Below, one piece after another: positions 9,072 through 17,814 of a stretch of 64,000 bases of DNA; the first letter of the stretch is position 1, and the number at the start of each line of letters is the position of its first letter. A program made the position numbers and the translations under genes. Origin of the DNA: Leptofilum sp041748655 (GTDB taxonomy: Bacteria; Chloroflexota; Anaerolineae; Promineifilales; Promineifilaceae); contig JBGTCV010000149.1 in NCBI GenBank assembly GCA_041748655.1, forward strand, positions 1 through 64,000. The letters run 5' to 3'. The notes below the pieces were generated by a model. The model saw only the letters and a program-made list of their open reading frames with translations, made no database searches and had not been told where the DNA came from.

Positions 9072-9776
9072 CTACGCAGTCTGGCGCAGCACCATCATCA
9101 CTTTGCCCTGAACCTGTACTTCCCCGGGATCTACGTAAATAGGCTCCATTGTTGGGTTTGCGGGCTGGAGACGAATCTGATCTCCTTCACGATAGAAATA
9201 TTTCAACGTCGTGGTGTCATCGCTTAGCCACACCGCCACCATATCACCGTTTCGTGCGTCGTTTTCTTTCCGCATAATCACGATGTCACCATCATTCACC
9301 ATCGCATCAATCATGGAATCTCCACTGACGCGCAAGGCGAACAAACCATCCTGCCGCCCGGGCAGCATAGTTGTGCTCAACTCAATGGCATCTTCGTCGT
9401 CATAAACGGAAAAATCGCCAGCATTACCCACTTCAATGGGGGAACCCGCCACAATGTTGCCCATTAGTGGTACGCGGAAGAGGCCGCTAACGGCCGTATT
9501 CGTCTTTTCTACCGCCTTGTTCACAGATTGACGCACCTGGCTGGTAGCAGCCGCCACCTTGTCCGTTAAACGCAAACCGCGAGACACTTCCGCATCTCGT
9601 TCCAGCAACCCCCGCTCCGTAAGCCGGGTTAAGTTGTAATTGACAACAGAGGTTGAGCTAATATTGACCGCCTTGCCAATTTCCCGAATAGTAGGCGGTC
9701 GCCCCCACTCAGAAACATATTCCTGAATATATGCCAAAATATTTTTTTGGCGGTCGGATAAATTTTTCTTGGCCAT
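9072..9776 (-). CDS. lexA: LexA repressor
   Basis: LexA is the SOS transcriptional repressor; it self-cleaves when RecA filaments form. The 234-aa protein has an N-terminal winged HTH (PPTIREIGKAVNISSTSVV), an unusually long polar linker (about residues 72-100) and an S24 peptidase domain. The cleavage bond is predicted at A110-G111 (NIVAGSP), the nucleophile is Ser154 (SGDSMIDAM) and the general base is Lys192. The start at 9776 is chosen because AGGAG precedes it; the in-frame upstream ATG at 9812 lacks this. LexA-box-like sequences lie upstream (9949-9989), so autoregulation is likely. Confidence 0.95.
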   Translation of the reverse strand: MAKKNLSDRQKNILAYIQEYVSEWGRPPTIREIGKAVNISSTSVVNYNLTRLTERGLLERDAEVSRGLRLTDKVAAATSQVRQSVNKAVEKTNTAVSGLFRVPLMGNIVAGSPIEVGNAGDFSVYDDEDAIELSTTMLPGRQDGLFALRVSGDSMIDAMVNDGDIVIMRKENDARNGDMVAVWLSDDTTTLKYFYREGDQIRLQPANPTMEPIYVDPGEVQVQGKVMMVLRQTA

Positions 9777-9948
9777 TATGCCTAACTCCTGTGTTGTCTG
9801 CCGCAATACCACTGAATCTGGTAAACTATAGAATTTACGATTGTCGATTTACGATTGCCAACCTAATCGCCAAAGCAATATGCATACCGACATCTTTTTC
9901 TAAACATCAGTTGATAAACAAAGCAGACCATCACACATTATGACAATC

Positions 9949-9989
9949 GCTCATTTGTTCTGAACGGAGTATACACGAACACCTGTTCG
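9949..9989. promoter_or_regulatory. Candidate LexA operators between lexA and ggt
   Basis: CGAACACCTGTTCG (9976-9989) is a perfect CGAAC-N4-GTTCG palindrome close to the Gram-positive LexA box. A second, weaker site GCTCATTTGTTC lies at 9949-9960. Both lie between lexA (minus) and the gamma-glutamyltransferase gene (plus). Assignment to LexA is inference from family knowledge and location. Confidence 0.6.
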
Positions 9990-10045
9990 GTGTCAAGACA
10001 GAATTGCACCGCCTCATCTGGTACAAAAATTTAAGGACGCACCCC

Positions 10046-11653
10046 ATGAATTTTGAAGATTTTCATTTCCCCAGCCGTCGCTCAAATATTGTGGCGGCCA
10101 ATGGCATGGTTGCCACCAGCCAGCCATTAGCCGCCCAGGCAGGTCTGGATGTGCTCAAGGCGGGCGGCAACGCTGTGGATGCGGCCATTGCCACCGTGGC
10201 CACGCTGTGTGTGGTGGAACCTTGCTCTACGGGCATTGGCGGGGACGCCTTCGCCCTTATTTGGCAGGCCGACGAAGGAAAATTGTTTGGCCTAAACGCC
10301 AGCGGCCCTGCCCCGCTGGGTCTGACGGCCGATCTGGTACGCAGTCAGGGCAACACAATCTTCCAGCCAATTGGCGGCCTGGCGGTGACGGTGCCGGGCA
10401 GCCTGCGCGGCTGGCAGCTGGCGCTGGACCGCTTTGGCAGCCTGGGGCTAGACACCCTGCTGCAACGGCCGATTGCCTATGCACGGGACGGCTACCCCGT
10501 GAGCCAGCGCATTGCCCAGGCATGGCACAATTCCACCGAAAAATTAAGCCGTCTGCCTGATTCCAAACGGGTCTGGCTGCCAAACGGCCGTTCCCCCCAC
10601 GCCGCCGAACTGTTCCAAAACCGTGAATTTGCCCGCACCCTGCAAACCATCGCCGAAAATGGGTACGATGCGTTTTATTTGGGCAACATTGGCCGCCAGA
10701 TTGCCGAAGCGGTGCAGGCCGACGGCGGCGTACTCACCCAGGATGATTTGGCCGCCTACCGGGCCGAATGGGTGGAGCCGATCAGCGTGAGCTACCGGGA
10801 TGGCTTTGTCTTTCACGAAATACCGCCCAATGGCCAGGGACTCACCGCCCTGCTGGCGCTCAACATCGCCAAACAGTTCGATTTACCCGCATTGGGCTAC
10901 GGCACGGCCGATTATTACCACGCCCTCATCGAAGCAATGAAGCTTGCTTTTGCCGACGCCCACGCCTACATTGCCGATCCGCGCCAGGCCAACGTGCCAA
11001 TTGAGGCGCTGCTGAGCAGCCGGTACACGCAAAGCCGCTTCGGCCTCATCCAGCCAGGTGCGGCCTTGCAGCCCAAGCCCGGCAGCCCACATACTCGTGG
11101 TGACACGGTCTACCTCACGGTAGCCGATGGCCAGGGCAACATGGTGAGCTGGATTCAAAGTTTGTACATGGGCTTTGGCAGCGGCATCACGGCGGGAAAC
11201 ACGGGAGTGCAGCTGCAAAATCGGGGGGCGAACTTCAGTTTGGAGCCAGGGCATCCCAATGAAGCTGCACCGGGCAAACGGCCGTATCACACCATCATCC
11301 CCGGCTTTATTACCAAAGATGGGCAAGCGTGGAGCAGCTTTGGGGTGATGGGCGGCTTTATGCAGCCTCAGGGTCATTTGCAGGTGGGGATAAATTTGAT
11401 CGATTTTGGCATGGACCCGCAAACGGCGCTGGACGCCGCCCGCTTCAACTGGCTGGAAAACAAGCAGGTGGCGCTGGAAACGGCCGTTTCCGATGAAATC
11501 CGCCACATTTTACAGCAGCGCGGCCATGAGCTGTGGGAAAAAGGCAAGCCGCTCCATTACGGCGGCGGACAGGTGATTGTGCGCGATCCAGGCAGCGGAG
11601 TTTTGATTGGCGGCAGCGAACCCCGCAATGATGGAACGGCCGTTGGTTGGTAA
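10046..11653 (+). CDS. ggt: Gamma-glutamyltransferase family protein
   Basis: This N-terminal-nucleophile hydrolase is expected to transfer or hydrolyse gamma-glutamyl groups (glutathione or similar amides) after self-cleavage. The 535 residues show the family opening AANGMVATSQPLAAQAGLDVL and GGNAVDAAIAT, then PCSTGIGGDAF and FHEIPPNGQG. The predicted nucleophile Thr is in RGDTVYLTVADGQGNMVS. No signal peptide is evident, so it is probably cytoplasmic, unlike the periplasmic enterobacterial enzyme. Start at 10046: AAGGA lies 8 nt upstream, and the in-frame ATG at 10004 is poorer. Some family members are acylases rather than glutathione hydrolases. Confidence 0.88.
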   Translation: MNFEDFHFPSRRSNIVAANGMVATSQPLAAQAGLDVLKAGGNAVDAAIATVATLCVVEPCSTGIGGDAFALIWQADEGKLFGLNASGPAPLGLTADLVRSQGNTIFQPIGGLAVTVPGSLRGWQLALDRFGSLGLDTLLQRPIAYARDGYPVSQRIAQAWHNSTEKLSRLPDSKRVWLPNGRSPHAAELFQNREFARTLQTIAENGYDAFYLGNIGRQIAEAVQADGGVLTQDDLAAYRAEWVEPISVSYRDGFVFHEIPPNGQGLTALLALNIAKQFDLPALGYGTADYYHALIEAMKLAFADAHAYIADPRQANVPIEALLSSRYTQSRFGLIQPGAALQPKPGSPHTRGDTVYLTVADGQGNMVSWIQSLYMGFGSGITAGNTGVQLQNRGANFSLEPGHPNEAAPGKRPYHTIIPGFITKDGQAWSSFGVMGGFMQPQGHLQVGINLIDFGMDPQTALDAARFNWLENKQVALETAVSDEIRHILQQRGHELWEKGKPLHYGGGQVIVRDPGSGVLIGGSEPRNDGTAVGW

Positions 11654-11659
11654 TTACCC

Positions 11660-11687
11660 TTGCAAACCTGCCATCTCGCACTATAAT
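11660..11687 (+). promoter_or_regulatory. Promoter of tRNA-Ser
   Basis: TTGCAA (11660-11665) and a consensus TATAAT (11682-11687) are spaced by 16 bp. The tRNA begins 13 nt downstream of the -10. Confidence 0.75.
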
Positions 11688-11700
11688 TCCCATTCGGTTC

Positions 11701-11788
11701 GGAGAGGTCGCATAGAGGCTTAGTGCGCACGCTTGGAAAGCGTGTATACCGGAAGGTATCGCGGGTTCGAATCCCGCCCTCTCCGCCA
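11701..11788 (+). tRNA. tRNA-Ser(GGA)
   Basis: The 88-nt class II tRNA folds with acceptor stem GGAGAGG/CCTCTCC, a five-pair anticodon stem CACGC/GCGTG enclosing loop TTGGAAA (anticodon GGA at 11735-11737), a long variable arm (TATACCGGAAGGTA) and a T-arm with GGTTCGAATCC. Discriminator G is followed by an encoded CCA at 11786-11788. Confidence 0.97.
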
Positions 11789-11790
11789 TA

Positions 11791-11819
11791 AAAAGCGCGG
11801 CAGCTGGCTGCGCTTTTTT
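11791..11819 (+). terminator. Intrinsic terminator after tRNA-Ser
   Basis: The stem AAAAGCGC/GCGCTTTT (11791-11798 and 11810-11817) runs into a T-tract, starting 3 nt after the tRNA CCA. The remaining 240 bp to the next gene show no recognisable feature. Confidence 0.75.
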
Positions 11820-12057
11820 CTTGCCCATTTTTAGCCGCAAAATTTCACGAAAATGGTTGAGAAGAGCTTGCTCATCTCTATTTTCCAGCAAAAAGTCTGG
11901 TACATGGACCCAATTCGCAAACCCAAATTGCCACAGGCTAGACCAACCATTACAATAGACTTGTTTAACAATTCATCAATGCATCTTTATCTGTCCGCCA
12001 GCCAGTGAATAGGTTTCCCTGCGCTGCACAGCACAGTTCAGCATATCGCTCGCTTTC

Positions 12058-14319
12058 ATGAATGCATATCAAGCCAACCTTTACCTACCATTAATCGCTG
12101 CGGGTTTCTATCTGGGAATTCTGATTCTGCCCCAAATTCGCCGCCGCCCAGAAAAGAACCAGGCTTCCTGGCTGGTTGCTACGCTGATCCTCTCCATTGC
12201 CTGGGAGTTTGCCTTCTTTTTTGCCAACAATATTCCTGTGCCCAATTTGCCAACCATTGTGCTGCTGCTGTCGGTATGTGCCCTGGCTGGGGCCACCAGT
12301 GCTTTTCTGGATTGGCAGCCAGAATGGCGGTATTTGCTTTGGGGAGGAACGGCCGTTATAACGGCCGTTCTCATCAACATTCTCACCCCAACCCGCACCT
12401 TTCTGCTGCCAGACGGGCAGCCGTTGGGCGTCACCAACGGCACGCTAACCCTTTACCTTACCTGGGGTGGGCTGTTTGGCATTTTAATCGCCACTACCTG
12501 GCGCGAATACCGCAAAACCCGCTTCCCCTGGCACGCCAATCGGCTTTTGTTCTGGTTCACCGCACTCTGCGCTGTTTTATTGGGCGAATTCATCCAGTTT
12601 TTTGACCAGCTAAGTTTCATCATAGTGGGGCAGATTCTGCGCTTATTGGGGATGGCGGGGCTGGCCTACGGCGTTGCCTCCTTCCGCATTTTCGATGTGC
12701 GTGCTCGCGCCCAGCGCGGCATCGGTTTCATTATTATCAACACCCTGTCGGCCCTGCCTCTCATCCTTTCCGTTATCATCGTTTTTCAATTTGGCGAAGC
12801 AATTAGCCGGACCAACGACATCTTCACCTCCATTCTTATTGCGCTGGTCATTACCCTGGGCTTTTTCCTATATCAGCCGTTTCGCCAGCTTATCAGCCGT
12901 CTGGTTTACCGCTATTTGCGTGGCGAGGGAGTCAATGCGGGTCAGGTAGTGCGGCACTACAGTCAGGCCATCTCCCGCACATTGGACGTACAGCAGCTCT
13001 CCATTCTCATCGTCGGCACACTCAGCGAACTGCTGGAAACAAACCGGGGGGCGCTGATGCTGGTAACCCGGCTGGATGGGGGTGGCTACGAGATTGCGCC
13101 CATTCCAGCAATGGGTATTGTGCCTCGCCACCCCATCCGCTTTGCCCATGATGATCTGTTCATTAATTCGCTGGTGGCCCAACACCAACCATTGCTGCAA
13201 TACGAACTCGATTTCAATCCGGTTTTCAAAGAGCTAAACGATCAGGAGCGCAGCTGGCTGGCAGGCATGACGATGGAGGTGTATGTACCGGTGAGCAGCG
13301 GCACAGACATTGTGGGGCTGATTGGGGTGGGTCCTAAGGTTTCGGCCGTGCCGTACCAGCCCAATGAGCTGGAGCTAATGCAAACGCTGGCCGACCAGAC
13401 CGTGGTAGCTCTGCAAAATGCCCGTCTATTCAGTGAGCTCAATATCCAAAATGAGCATATTCGCTACCTCAACATCGACCTGGTAGAGCAAAACGAGAAA
13501 CTGGAAATTATGGACCGGGTAAAGTCTGATTTCATCACCATTGCTTCCCATGAGCTGCGCACGCCGCTGACGCAGGTGAAAGGGTACGCCGATATTCTGT
13601 CCGCCATGAATGAGGAAAACGCCCTGACACGAGAGCAAACGCGGGAGATTGTGGGGCATATCAACCGGGCCACTTTGCAGCTAGAACGCCTTATCACCGC
13701 CATGTTAGACGCCAGCCAGCTAGACGTAGACGGGATGCAGCTGACTTTCGTGAAGACGCGGCTGGATACCGTGCTGCGGCTGGCTGTAGAACCACTCATT
13801 CAGGCGATGCGCGAGCGCCGCATCCAGCTAGAAATTGAAGGTGTCGATGATTTGCCGCCCATTTATGCCGATTTCAAACGACTGGTGCAGTCATTTACCA
13901 ATTTGTTGGGCAACGCGGTGAAATACACGCCAGACAGCGGGCAGATTCACGTGAAGGCCAACATTGTGCCCGGCCAAAATGAAGAAGAATTCCTGGAAAT
14001 TGTCGTCCGCGACACCGGCATTGGCATTGATCCGAGGTTTCATTCGCTCATTTTTGAGAAATTTTTCCGCATTGGCGACCCGCAGCTGCATTCCACGGGA
14101 AACACCAAATTCAAGGGGGCTGGGCCTGGTTTGGGACTGCCCATTGCCAAAGGGGTGATTGAGGCGCACGGCGGGCGCATTTGGGTTGAATCGGAAATGG
14201 AGGATGAGAAGCGGCTGCCGGGCAGCAGTTTTAATATTGTGCTGCCGATACGGCCGCCTGGATCTGAGGATGTGATGGCTGGGGAAACGGCCGTTCGCCC
14301 AGCCTATCTGATCGGTTAA
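12058..14319 (+). CDS. Membrane sensor histidine kinase with GAF domain
   Basis: This 753-aa sensor kinase has an N-terminal membrane module of about seven or eight helices (residues 7-290), a GAF domain (about 300-465) and a HisKA dimerisation domain with the phospho-acceptor His in SDFITIASHELRTPLTQVKGY. The HATPase_c domain has an N-box (FTNLLGNAVKYTP), G1 (DTGIGID) and G2 (GPGLGLPIAKGVIEAHGG). No response regulator gene adjoins it, so its partner is elsewhere. The membrane part resembles 7TM or N-acyltransferase-like sensory regions of Chloroflexota kinases, but the ligand is unknown. Two ACGGCCGT copies sit close together near 12352-12368. Confidence 0.9.
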   Translation: MNAYQANLYLPLIAAGFYLGILILPQIRRRPEKNQASWLVATLILSIAWEFAFFFANNIPVPNLPTIVLLLSVCALAGATSAFLDWQPEWRYLLWGGTAVITAVLINILTPTRTFLLPDGQPLGVTNGTLTLYLTWGGLFGILIATTWREYRKTRFPWHANRLLFWFTALCAVLLGEFIQFFDQLSFIIVGQILRLLGMAGLAYGVASFRIFDVRARAQRGIGFIIINTLSALPLILSVIIVFQFGEAISRTNDIFTSILIALVITLGFFLYQPFRQLISRLVYRYLRGEGVNAGQVVRHYSQAISRTLDVQQLSILIVGTLSELLETNRGALMLVTRLDGGGYEIAPIPAMGIVPRHPIRFAHDDLFINSLVAQHQPLLQYELDFNPVFKELNDQERSWLAGMTMEVYVPVSSGTDIVGLIGVGPKVSAVPYQPNELELMQTLADQTVVALQNARLFSELNIQNEHIRYLNIDLVEQNEKLEIMDRVKSDFITIASHELRTPLTQVKGYADILSAMNEENALTREQTREIVGHINRATLQLERLITAMLDASQLDVDGMQLTFVKTRLDTVLRLAVEPLIQAMRERRIQLEIEGVDDLPPIYADFKRLVQSFTNLLGNAVKYTPDSGQIHVKANIVPGQNEEEFLEIVVRDTGIGIDPRFHSLIFEKFFRIGDPQLHSTGNTKFKGAGPGLGLPIAKGVIEAHGGRIWVESEMEDEKRLPGSSFNIVLPIRPPGSEDVMAGETAVRPAYLIG

Positions 14320-14324
14320 AAAAA

Positions 14325-14356
14325 GAGATTGGAGATTAGCAAAAATCTCCAATCTC
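14325..14356. repeat. Perfect 12-bp-arm hairpin between kinase and patatin genes
   Basis: GAGATTGGAGAT (14325-14336) and its exact reverse complement (14345-14356) enclose an 8-nt loop. A seven-A run precedes it, so it would be a terminator only on the minus strand, where no gene ends. It is built from the short word AGATTGG and belongs to the iterated-word hairpin class described in the findings. Confidence 0.7.
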
Positions 14357-14375
14357 CCTCTTGAGGAGGTACAAG

Positions 14376-15413
14376 GTGCCAACTGAATCCCGTAAAAATT
14401 CCCTGATCCTTTCCGGCGGTGGAGGGCGTGGCGCTTACCACGTGGGGGTGATGCGCTTTTTAGAAGAGCATGAATGGTATCCCGACATCGTGGCAGGTAC
14501 CTCCATTGGTGCCGTCAACGGGGCCGCCATCGCCTCCGGGCACAATTCCCGCTCCCTGTGGGCGCTGTGGCAGCGGCTCACCAGCGACGACGTGCAAAAG
14601 CGGCACTGGAACCTGCTGGAAGGTAACTATTTGCTAGACACCGCCCCACTGCGAATCACGCTGCAAGATCAGGGTTGGGTCAATTTTGATCGGATCAACT
14701 CGGCGGAAGCGACCGTTCATTTGCGCGTCACGGCCACCGAAATCAACAGCGGCAAGCTGCATGTTTTTGGCAACAGCGACGACATTTACCCAAGCAAAAT
14801 GCGCCGGGAACGAATCGATCTCAACCACATCATTGCCAGCTGTTCCATTCCCATTGTCTACCCCGCCACCCAGCTCAATAACACGCTGTACTGGGACGGC
14901 GCTACCGTAGCCAACACGCCGCTCGGCCCAGCCATAGACGCGGGCGCTGAGGAAATTATTGTGGTGATCATGACCCCTTGGGAAGCAGACGAGGAACCCG
15001 GCACGGCCCAACCCATGCCCAACAACATTCTCAGCGCCGCCAGCACGATGCTGGAATGGGCGCTGCTAGCCTCCTTCCAATCCGACCTCAAAATGTTTCG
15101 CCGCATCAACGAGCTGGTGCGCTTGCAGGTGGAAAATGCCCGGCTGCAAGCGACCAACCGGCTGCTGCTCAGCCAGGTGCGCGGCGAAAAGCTGCCGCTA
15201 GAAGATGCCGACGGCAACGGTATCCCCGATATTTTTGAAAACAAGTACCATACTCTGCCGGACCCCATCATCGTGGCCCCGCAAAAAGCAATTCCGGTAG
15301 ACCGAATCATCCGCTACACGCGGGATGGGCACGAAGAGCTGTTCGCGATGGGGTATAAAGATGCCAAACGTGCCTGGCGAGCAGCGGGCAAAGCCGTGGA
15401 AGGGGAGGCGTGA
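14376..15413 (+). CDS. Patatin-like phospholipase
   Basis: This is a patatin-family serine acyl hydrolase of 345 aa. It has the oxyanion hole SGGGGRGAYHVGV, the nucleophile in GTSIGAVNG (GxSxG), and the catalytic-dyad Asp likely in the WDGATVANTPLG region (DGA motif). The tail after about residue 250 is not typical and includes a Ca-binding-like DADGNGIPDIFE motif. The start is GTG 14376, because GAGGAGG sits 7 nt upstream; the in-frame TTG at 14361 lies before that site. The stop overlaps the GTG of the vWA remnant that follows. Confidence 0.87.
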   Translation: MPTESRKNSLILSGGGGRGAYHVGVMRFLEEHEWYPDIVAGTSIGAVNGAAIASGHNSRSLWALWQRLTSDDVQKRHWNLLEGNYLLDTAPLRITLQDQGWVNFDRINSAEATVHLRVTATEINSGKLHVFGNSDDIYPSKMRRERIDLNHIIASCSIPIVYPATQLNNTLYWDGATVANTPLGPAIDAGAEEIIVVIMTPWEADEEPGTAQPMPNNILSAASTMLEWALLASFQSDLKMFRRINELVRLQVENARLQATNRLLLSQVRGEKLPLEDADGNGIPDIFENKYHTLPDPIIVAPQKAIPVDRIIRYTRDGHEELFAMGYKDAKRAWRAAGKAVEGEA

Positions 15414-15664
15414 TTGTGCTGGACGTTTCTGGCAGCATGGAAGGGGAGCGGATACGCACGGCCCGTGACGCCACGGTGGAGTTCCTCAGCCGCCTGCCCG
15501 CCAACGCCGAGGCTGACGGTGTGAAAATTTTCCCCATTGCCTTTGGCCAGGCCGCCGATCAGGATGTGCTGAACCGCATCGCCAACGTCACAGGCGGGCG
15601 GCTTTTCTCGGCGGATCCCACTTCTATCAGCAATGTTTACCTTTCCATCTCTGCCGAACAATGA
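15410..15664 (+). pseudogene. von Willebrand factor A domain remnant with internal deletion
   Basis: The open frame begins with GTG overlapping the patatin stop. It encodes only 84 aa: the start of a vWA domain with a MIDAS motif (VLDVSGSMEG), then after FLSRLPANA it jumps to what is normally the domain's last quarter (VKIFPIAFGQAADQDVLNRIANVTGGRLF). A typical vWA domain is about 180 aa, so the middle (by memory of the family, roughly 90-100 residues including the second and third MIDAS motifs) is missing, while both ends and the reading frame survive. It may still be translated, but metal-dependent adhesion is unlikely. Confidence 0.7.
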
Positions 15665-15736
15665 TCTGGCATATTAACCAAACGGCCCGCCACTCCGGAT
15701 GATTATGATTTTCTTTACGCGCTGCACAAAGCAGCG

Positions 15737-16120
15737 ATGAAGGAATCAGTTGCCCGAATGTGGGGTTGGGATGAAGTATGGCAGCAGAATTATTTCCAGG
15801 AAAAGTTCGATCCATCTAAAAGAAAGGTTTTGCAGTGGCAAGGCCAGGACATTGGCACAATTTCTGTCTGTGAAGAGGAAGAAGAGCTGTATCTAGCCCT
15901 GATCGCTATTTTGCCACAATTTCAGGGGCGCGGTTGGGGAACGGCCGTTGTACAGGAACTTATTCATCAGGCGCAGCAAGCTGGTAAAACATTCACATTG
16001 CATGTGCTCAAAACAAATCCCGATGCCCAAAAATTGTACGAAAGACTAGGATTACAAATTGTCGCTGAGGAAGAAACTAAATTCAAAATGCAGCTTGCAT
16101 CCCAGCCCGCTCCTGATTAA
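15737..16120 (+). CDS. GNAT N-acetyltransferase, apparently frameshifted at its N-terminus
   Basis: This GNAT-fold acyl-CoA-dependent transferase has the acetyl-CoA loop QFQGRGWGTAVV and a C-terminal LHVLKTNPDAQKLYERLG. The first good ATG (15737) gives 127 aa and omits strand beta1. The same frame stays open upstream to the TGA at 15662 and encodes family-like KRPATPDDYDFLYALHKAA, but contains no normal start. An ATG at 15661, overlapping the vWA stop, is one base out of frame; removing one base near AACCAAA (15676-15682) would restore a full-length gene. A real frameshift or a sequencing error could explain this. Substrate unknown. Confidence 0.75.
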   Translation: MKESVARMWGWDEVWQQNYFQEKFDPSKRKVLQWQGQDIGTISVCEEEEELYLALIAILPQFQGRGWGTAVVQELIHQAQQAGKTFTLHVLKTNPDAQKLYERLGLQIVAEEETKFKMQLASQPAPD

Positions 16121-16155
16121 ACTAGCCAAAGATTTTACATAACTACGAAAACCGG

Positions 16156-17808
16156 GTGTTTATGCTCCCCAACTGGCAGGTTCAAGAACTCATTCAGCTT
16201 ATTCGACAACGCTACCCAGACTGGGAAGATTTTGCACACCCGGATTTCATGGCAGATGAGATTTCTTACAAGCAGGCCACCATTACCAAAGCACAAAACT
16301 GGCTCAGCCAGACGGCGTTGGACCAGCTGCTGGCAGATGGGGCTTACGACACATTTCTCGACCGGCTGAACAAGCTGGCACAGGACAATAATTTGCTGTG
16401 GCGTTCGGTGCCGTCTTCGGGGGATACGGCCGTTCTCACCCACCCCGACCTCGACAAACCGACCTTCTGCACTCAGCTGCGCAACCTGCTCTACGGCGAC
16501 CGCCCCACCCCCGACCGCCTGCAAACCTTCTCCGACTACCTCAGCGCCAACGCCCTGCCTAATAAATGGCCCTTTGCCACCTACTTTTTGTTCATCTGCC
16601 ATCCGCAAAAGGAGCTGCTAGTGAAGCCGCGCACCACCCGCTGGTTCCTCAAATTTATCCAGCCAGACGACGACAGCAATCCTCCCGTCCCGCAAACCAA
16701 ACTGTTCATCACCGTGGAGCCATCCGGCAGCAGCTACACTTTGATCTTGCAGCAGGCCAATTCACTGTATGAATCCCTGGCAGAGTACGGCGTGCGCGAC
16801 ATGGTGGATGTGCAAAGCCTCATCTGGGTCTGCGAACAGATCAGCAAGCACCAGACGGGGCGGCTGGATGAGAGGGGTCAAATCGAACTGGACGTGCCAC
16901 CATCGCTGGCCAGCAGTCCCATTCGGTATGCGCCTGTTGGGCCAACGGCCGTTTTCCACGAACCCACCGCCGCCGACTACCACCAACCGTACAGCCTGAA
17001 CCAGTGCGCCCACGAGACCGGCCTGCCCGAAGCTGTTCTCAGCCGCTGGCTGCGGGCCATCGAGCGCAAAGGGCAGGCGATTTTGTACGGCCCACCCGGC
17101 ACCGGCAAGACGTTCCTGGCGCAGAAGCTGGCTCAGCATCTCACCCAGGGGCAAGGTGGCTTTTGGGAAATGGTACAGTTTCATCCAGCCTATGCCTACG
17201 AAGATTTTGTGCAGGGGATACGGCCGTTTACCGACGACCACGGCACCCTCCACTACAGCCTGATTCCCGGCCGCTTTCTGGACTTTTGCCAACGGGCCAG
17301 CCAGCATGAGGGCATTTGTGTGCTGGTAATTGATGAGATTAACCGGGCCAATTTAGCGGCCGTTTTTGGCGAACTGATGATGCTGCTGGAATATCGCGAC
17401 GCCGCGATTCCGTTGGCCAGCGGCGGCAGCTTCCACATTCCAGCCAACGTGCGCCTGCTTGGTACCATGAATACGGCCGATCGCTCCATCGCCCTGGTGG
17501 ACCACGCCCTGCGCCGCCGCTTCGCCTTCATCCACCTGCCGCCCAACTACGACGTCCTGCGCCAGTTCCATGCCCGCAGCGCCTACGATGCCGAACCGCT
17601 CATCCGGCTGCTACAACGCCTCAACCGCCAGATTGCCGATCCGCATTACTTCGTCGGCATCACCTTTTTCCTGGAACCAAACCTCGCCGAACAGCTCCCC
17701 GACATCTGGCAGCTAGAAATTGAACCTTACCTGGAAGAATATTTCTTCGACCAGCCTGATCAAATTGAAGCGTTCCGCTGGGCCAAAATCGCCAGCCAGC
17801 TCCCCTGA
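16156..17808 (+). CDS. McrB-like AAA+ GTPase without an McrC neighbour
   Basis: The 550-aa protein has an uncharacterised N-terminal region (about residues 1-280) and an McrB-type AAA+ domain: Walker A GPPGTGKTF (about 313-320), Walker B VLVIDEINRANL, and the McrB signature GTMNTADRSIALVDHALRRRF. In McrB the NTAD segment helps to specify GTP. McrB normally works with the McrC nuclease to cut modified DNA, but no mcrC lies on either side: upstream is a GNAT gene and downstream is repeat DNA. The N-terminal region may be the recognition domain. The first start is GTG 16156, with ATG 16162 as an alternative; neither has a clear ribosome binding site. Confidence 0.8.
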   Translation: MFMLPNWQVQELIQLIRQRYPDWEDFAHPDFMADEISYKQATITKAQNWLSQTALDQLLADGAYDTFLDRLNKLAQDNNLLWRSVPSSGDTAVLTHPDLDKPTFCTQLRNLLYGDRPTPDRLQTFSDYLSANALPNKWPFATYFLFICHPQKELLVKPRTTRWFLKFIQPDDDSNPPVPQTKLFITVEPSGSSYTLILQQANSLYESLAEYGVRDMVDVQSLIWVCEQISKHQTGRLDERGQIELDVPPSLASSPIRYAPVGPTAVFHEPTAADYHQPYSLNQCAHETGLPEAVLSRWLRAIERKGQAILYGPPGTGKTFLAQKLAQHLTQGQGGFWEMVQFHPAYAYEDFVQGIRPFTDDHGTLHYSLIPGRFLDFCQRASQHEGICVLVIDEINRANLAAVFGELMMLLEYRDAAIPLASGGSFHIPANVRLLGTMNTADRSIALVDHALRRRFAFIHLPPNYDVLRQFHARSAYDAEPLIRLLQRLNRQIADPHYFVGITFFLEPNLAEQLPDIWQLEIEPYLEEYFFDQPDQIEAFRWAKIASQLP

Positions 17809-17814
17809 CCTTAT

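Noticed and set aside
11445..11891. Long minus-strand open frame covering tRNA-Ser
   Set aside because: Its protein contains the well-known spurious translation of an antisense tRNA-Ser and overlaps the end of ggt.
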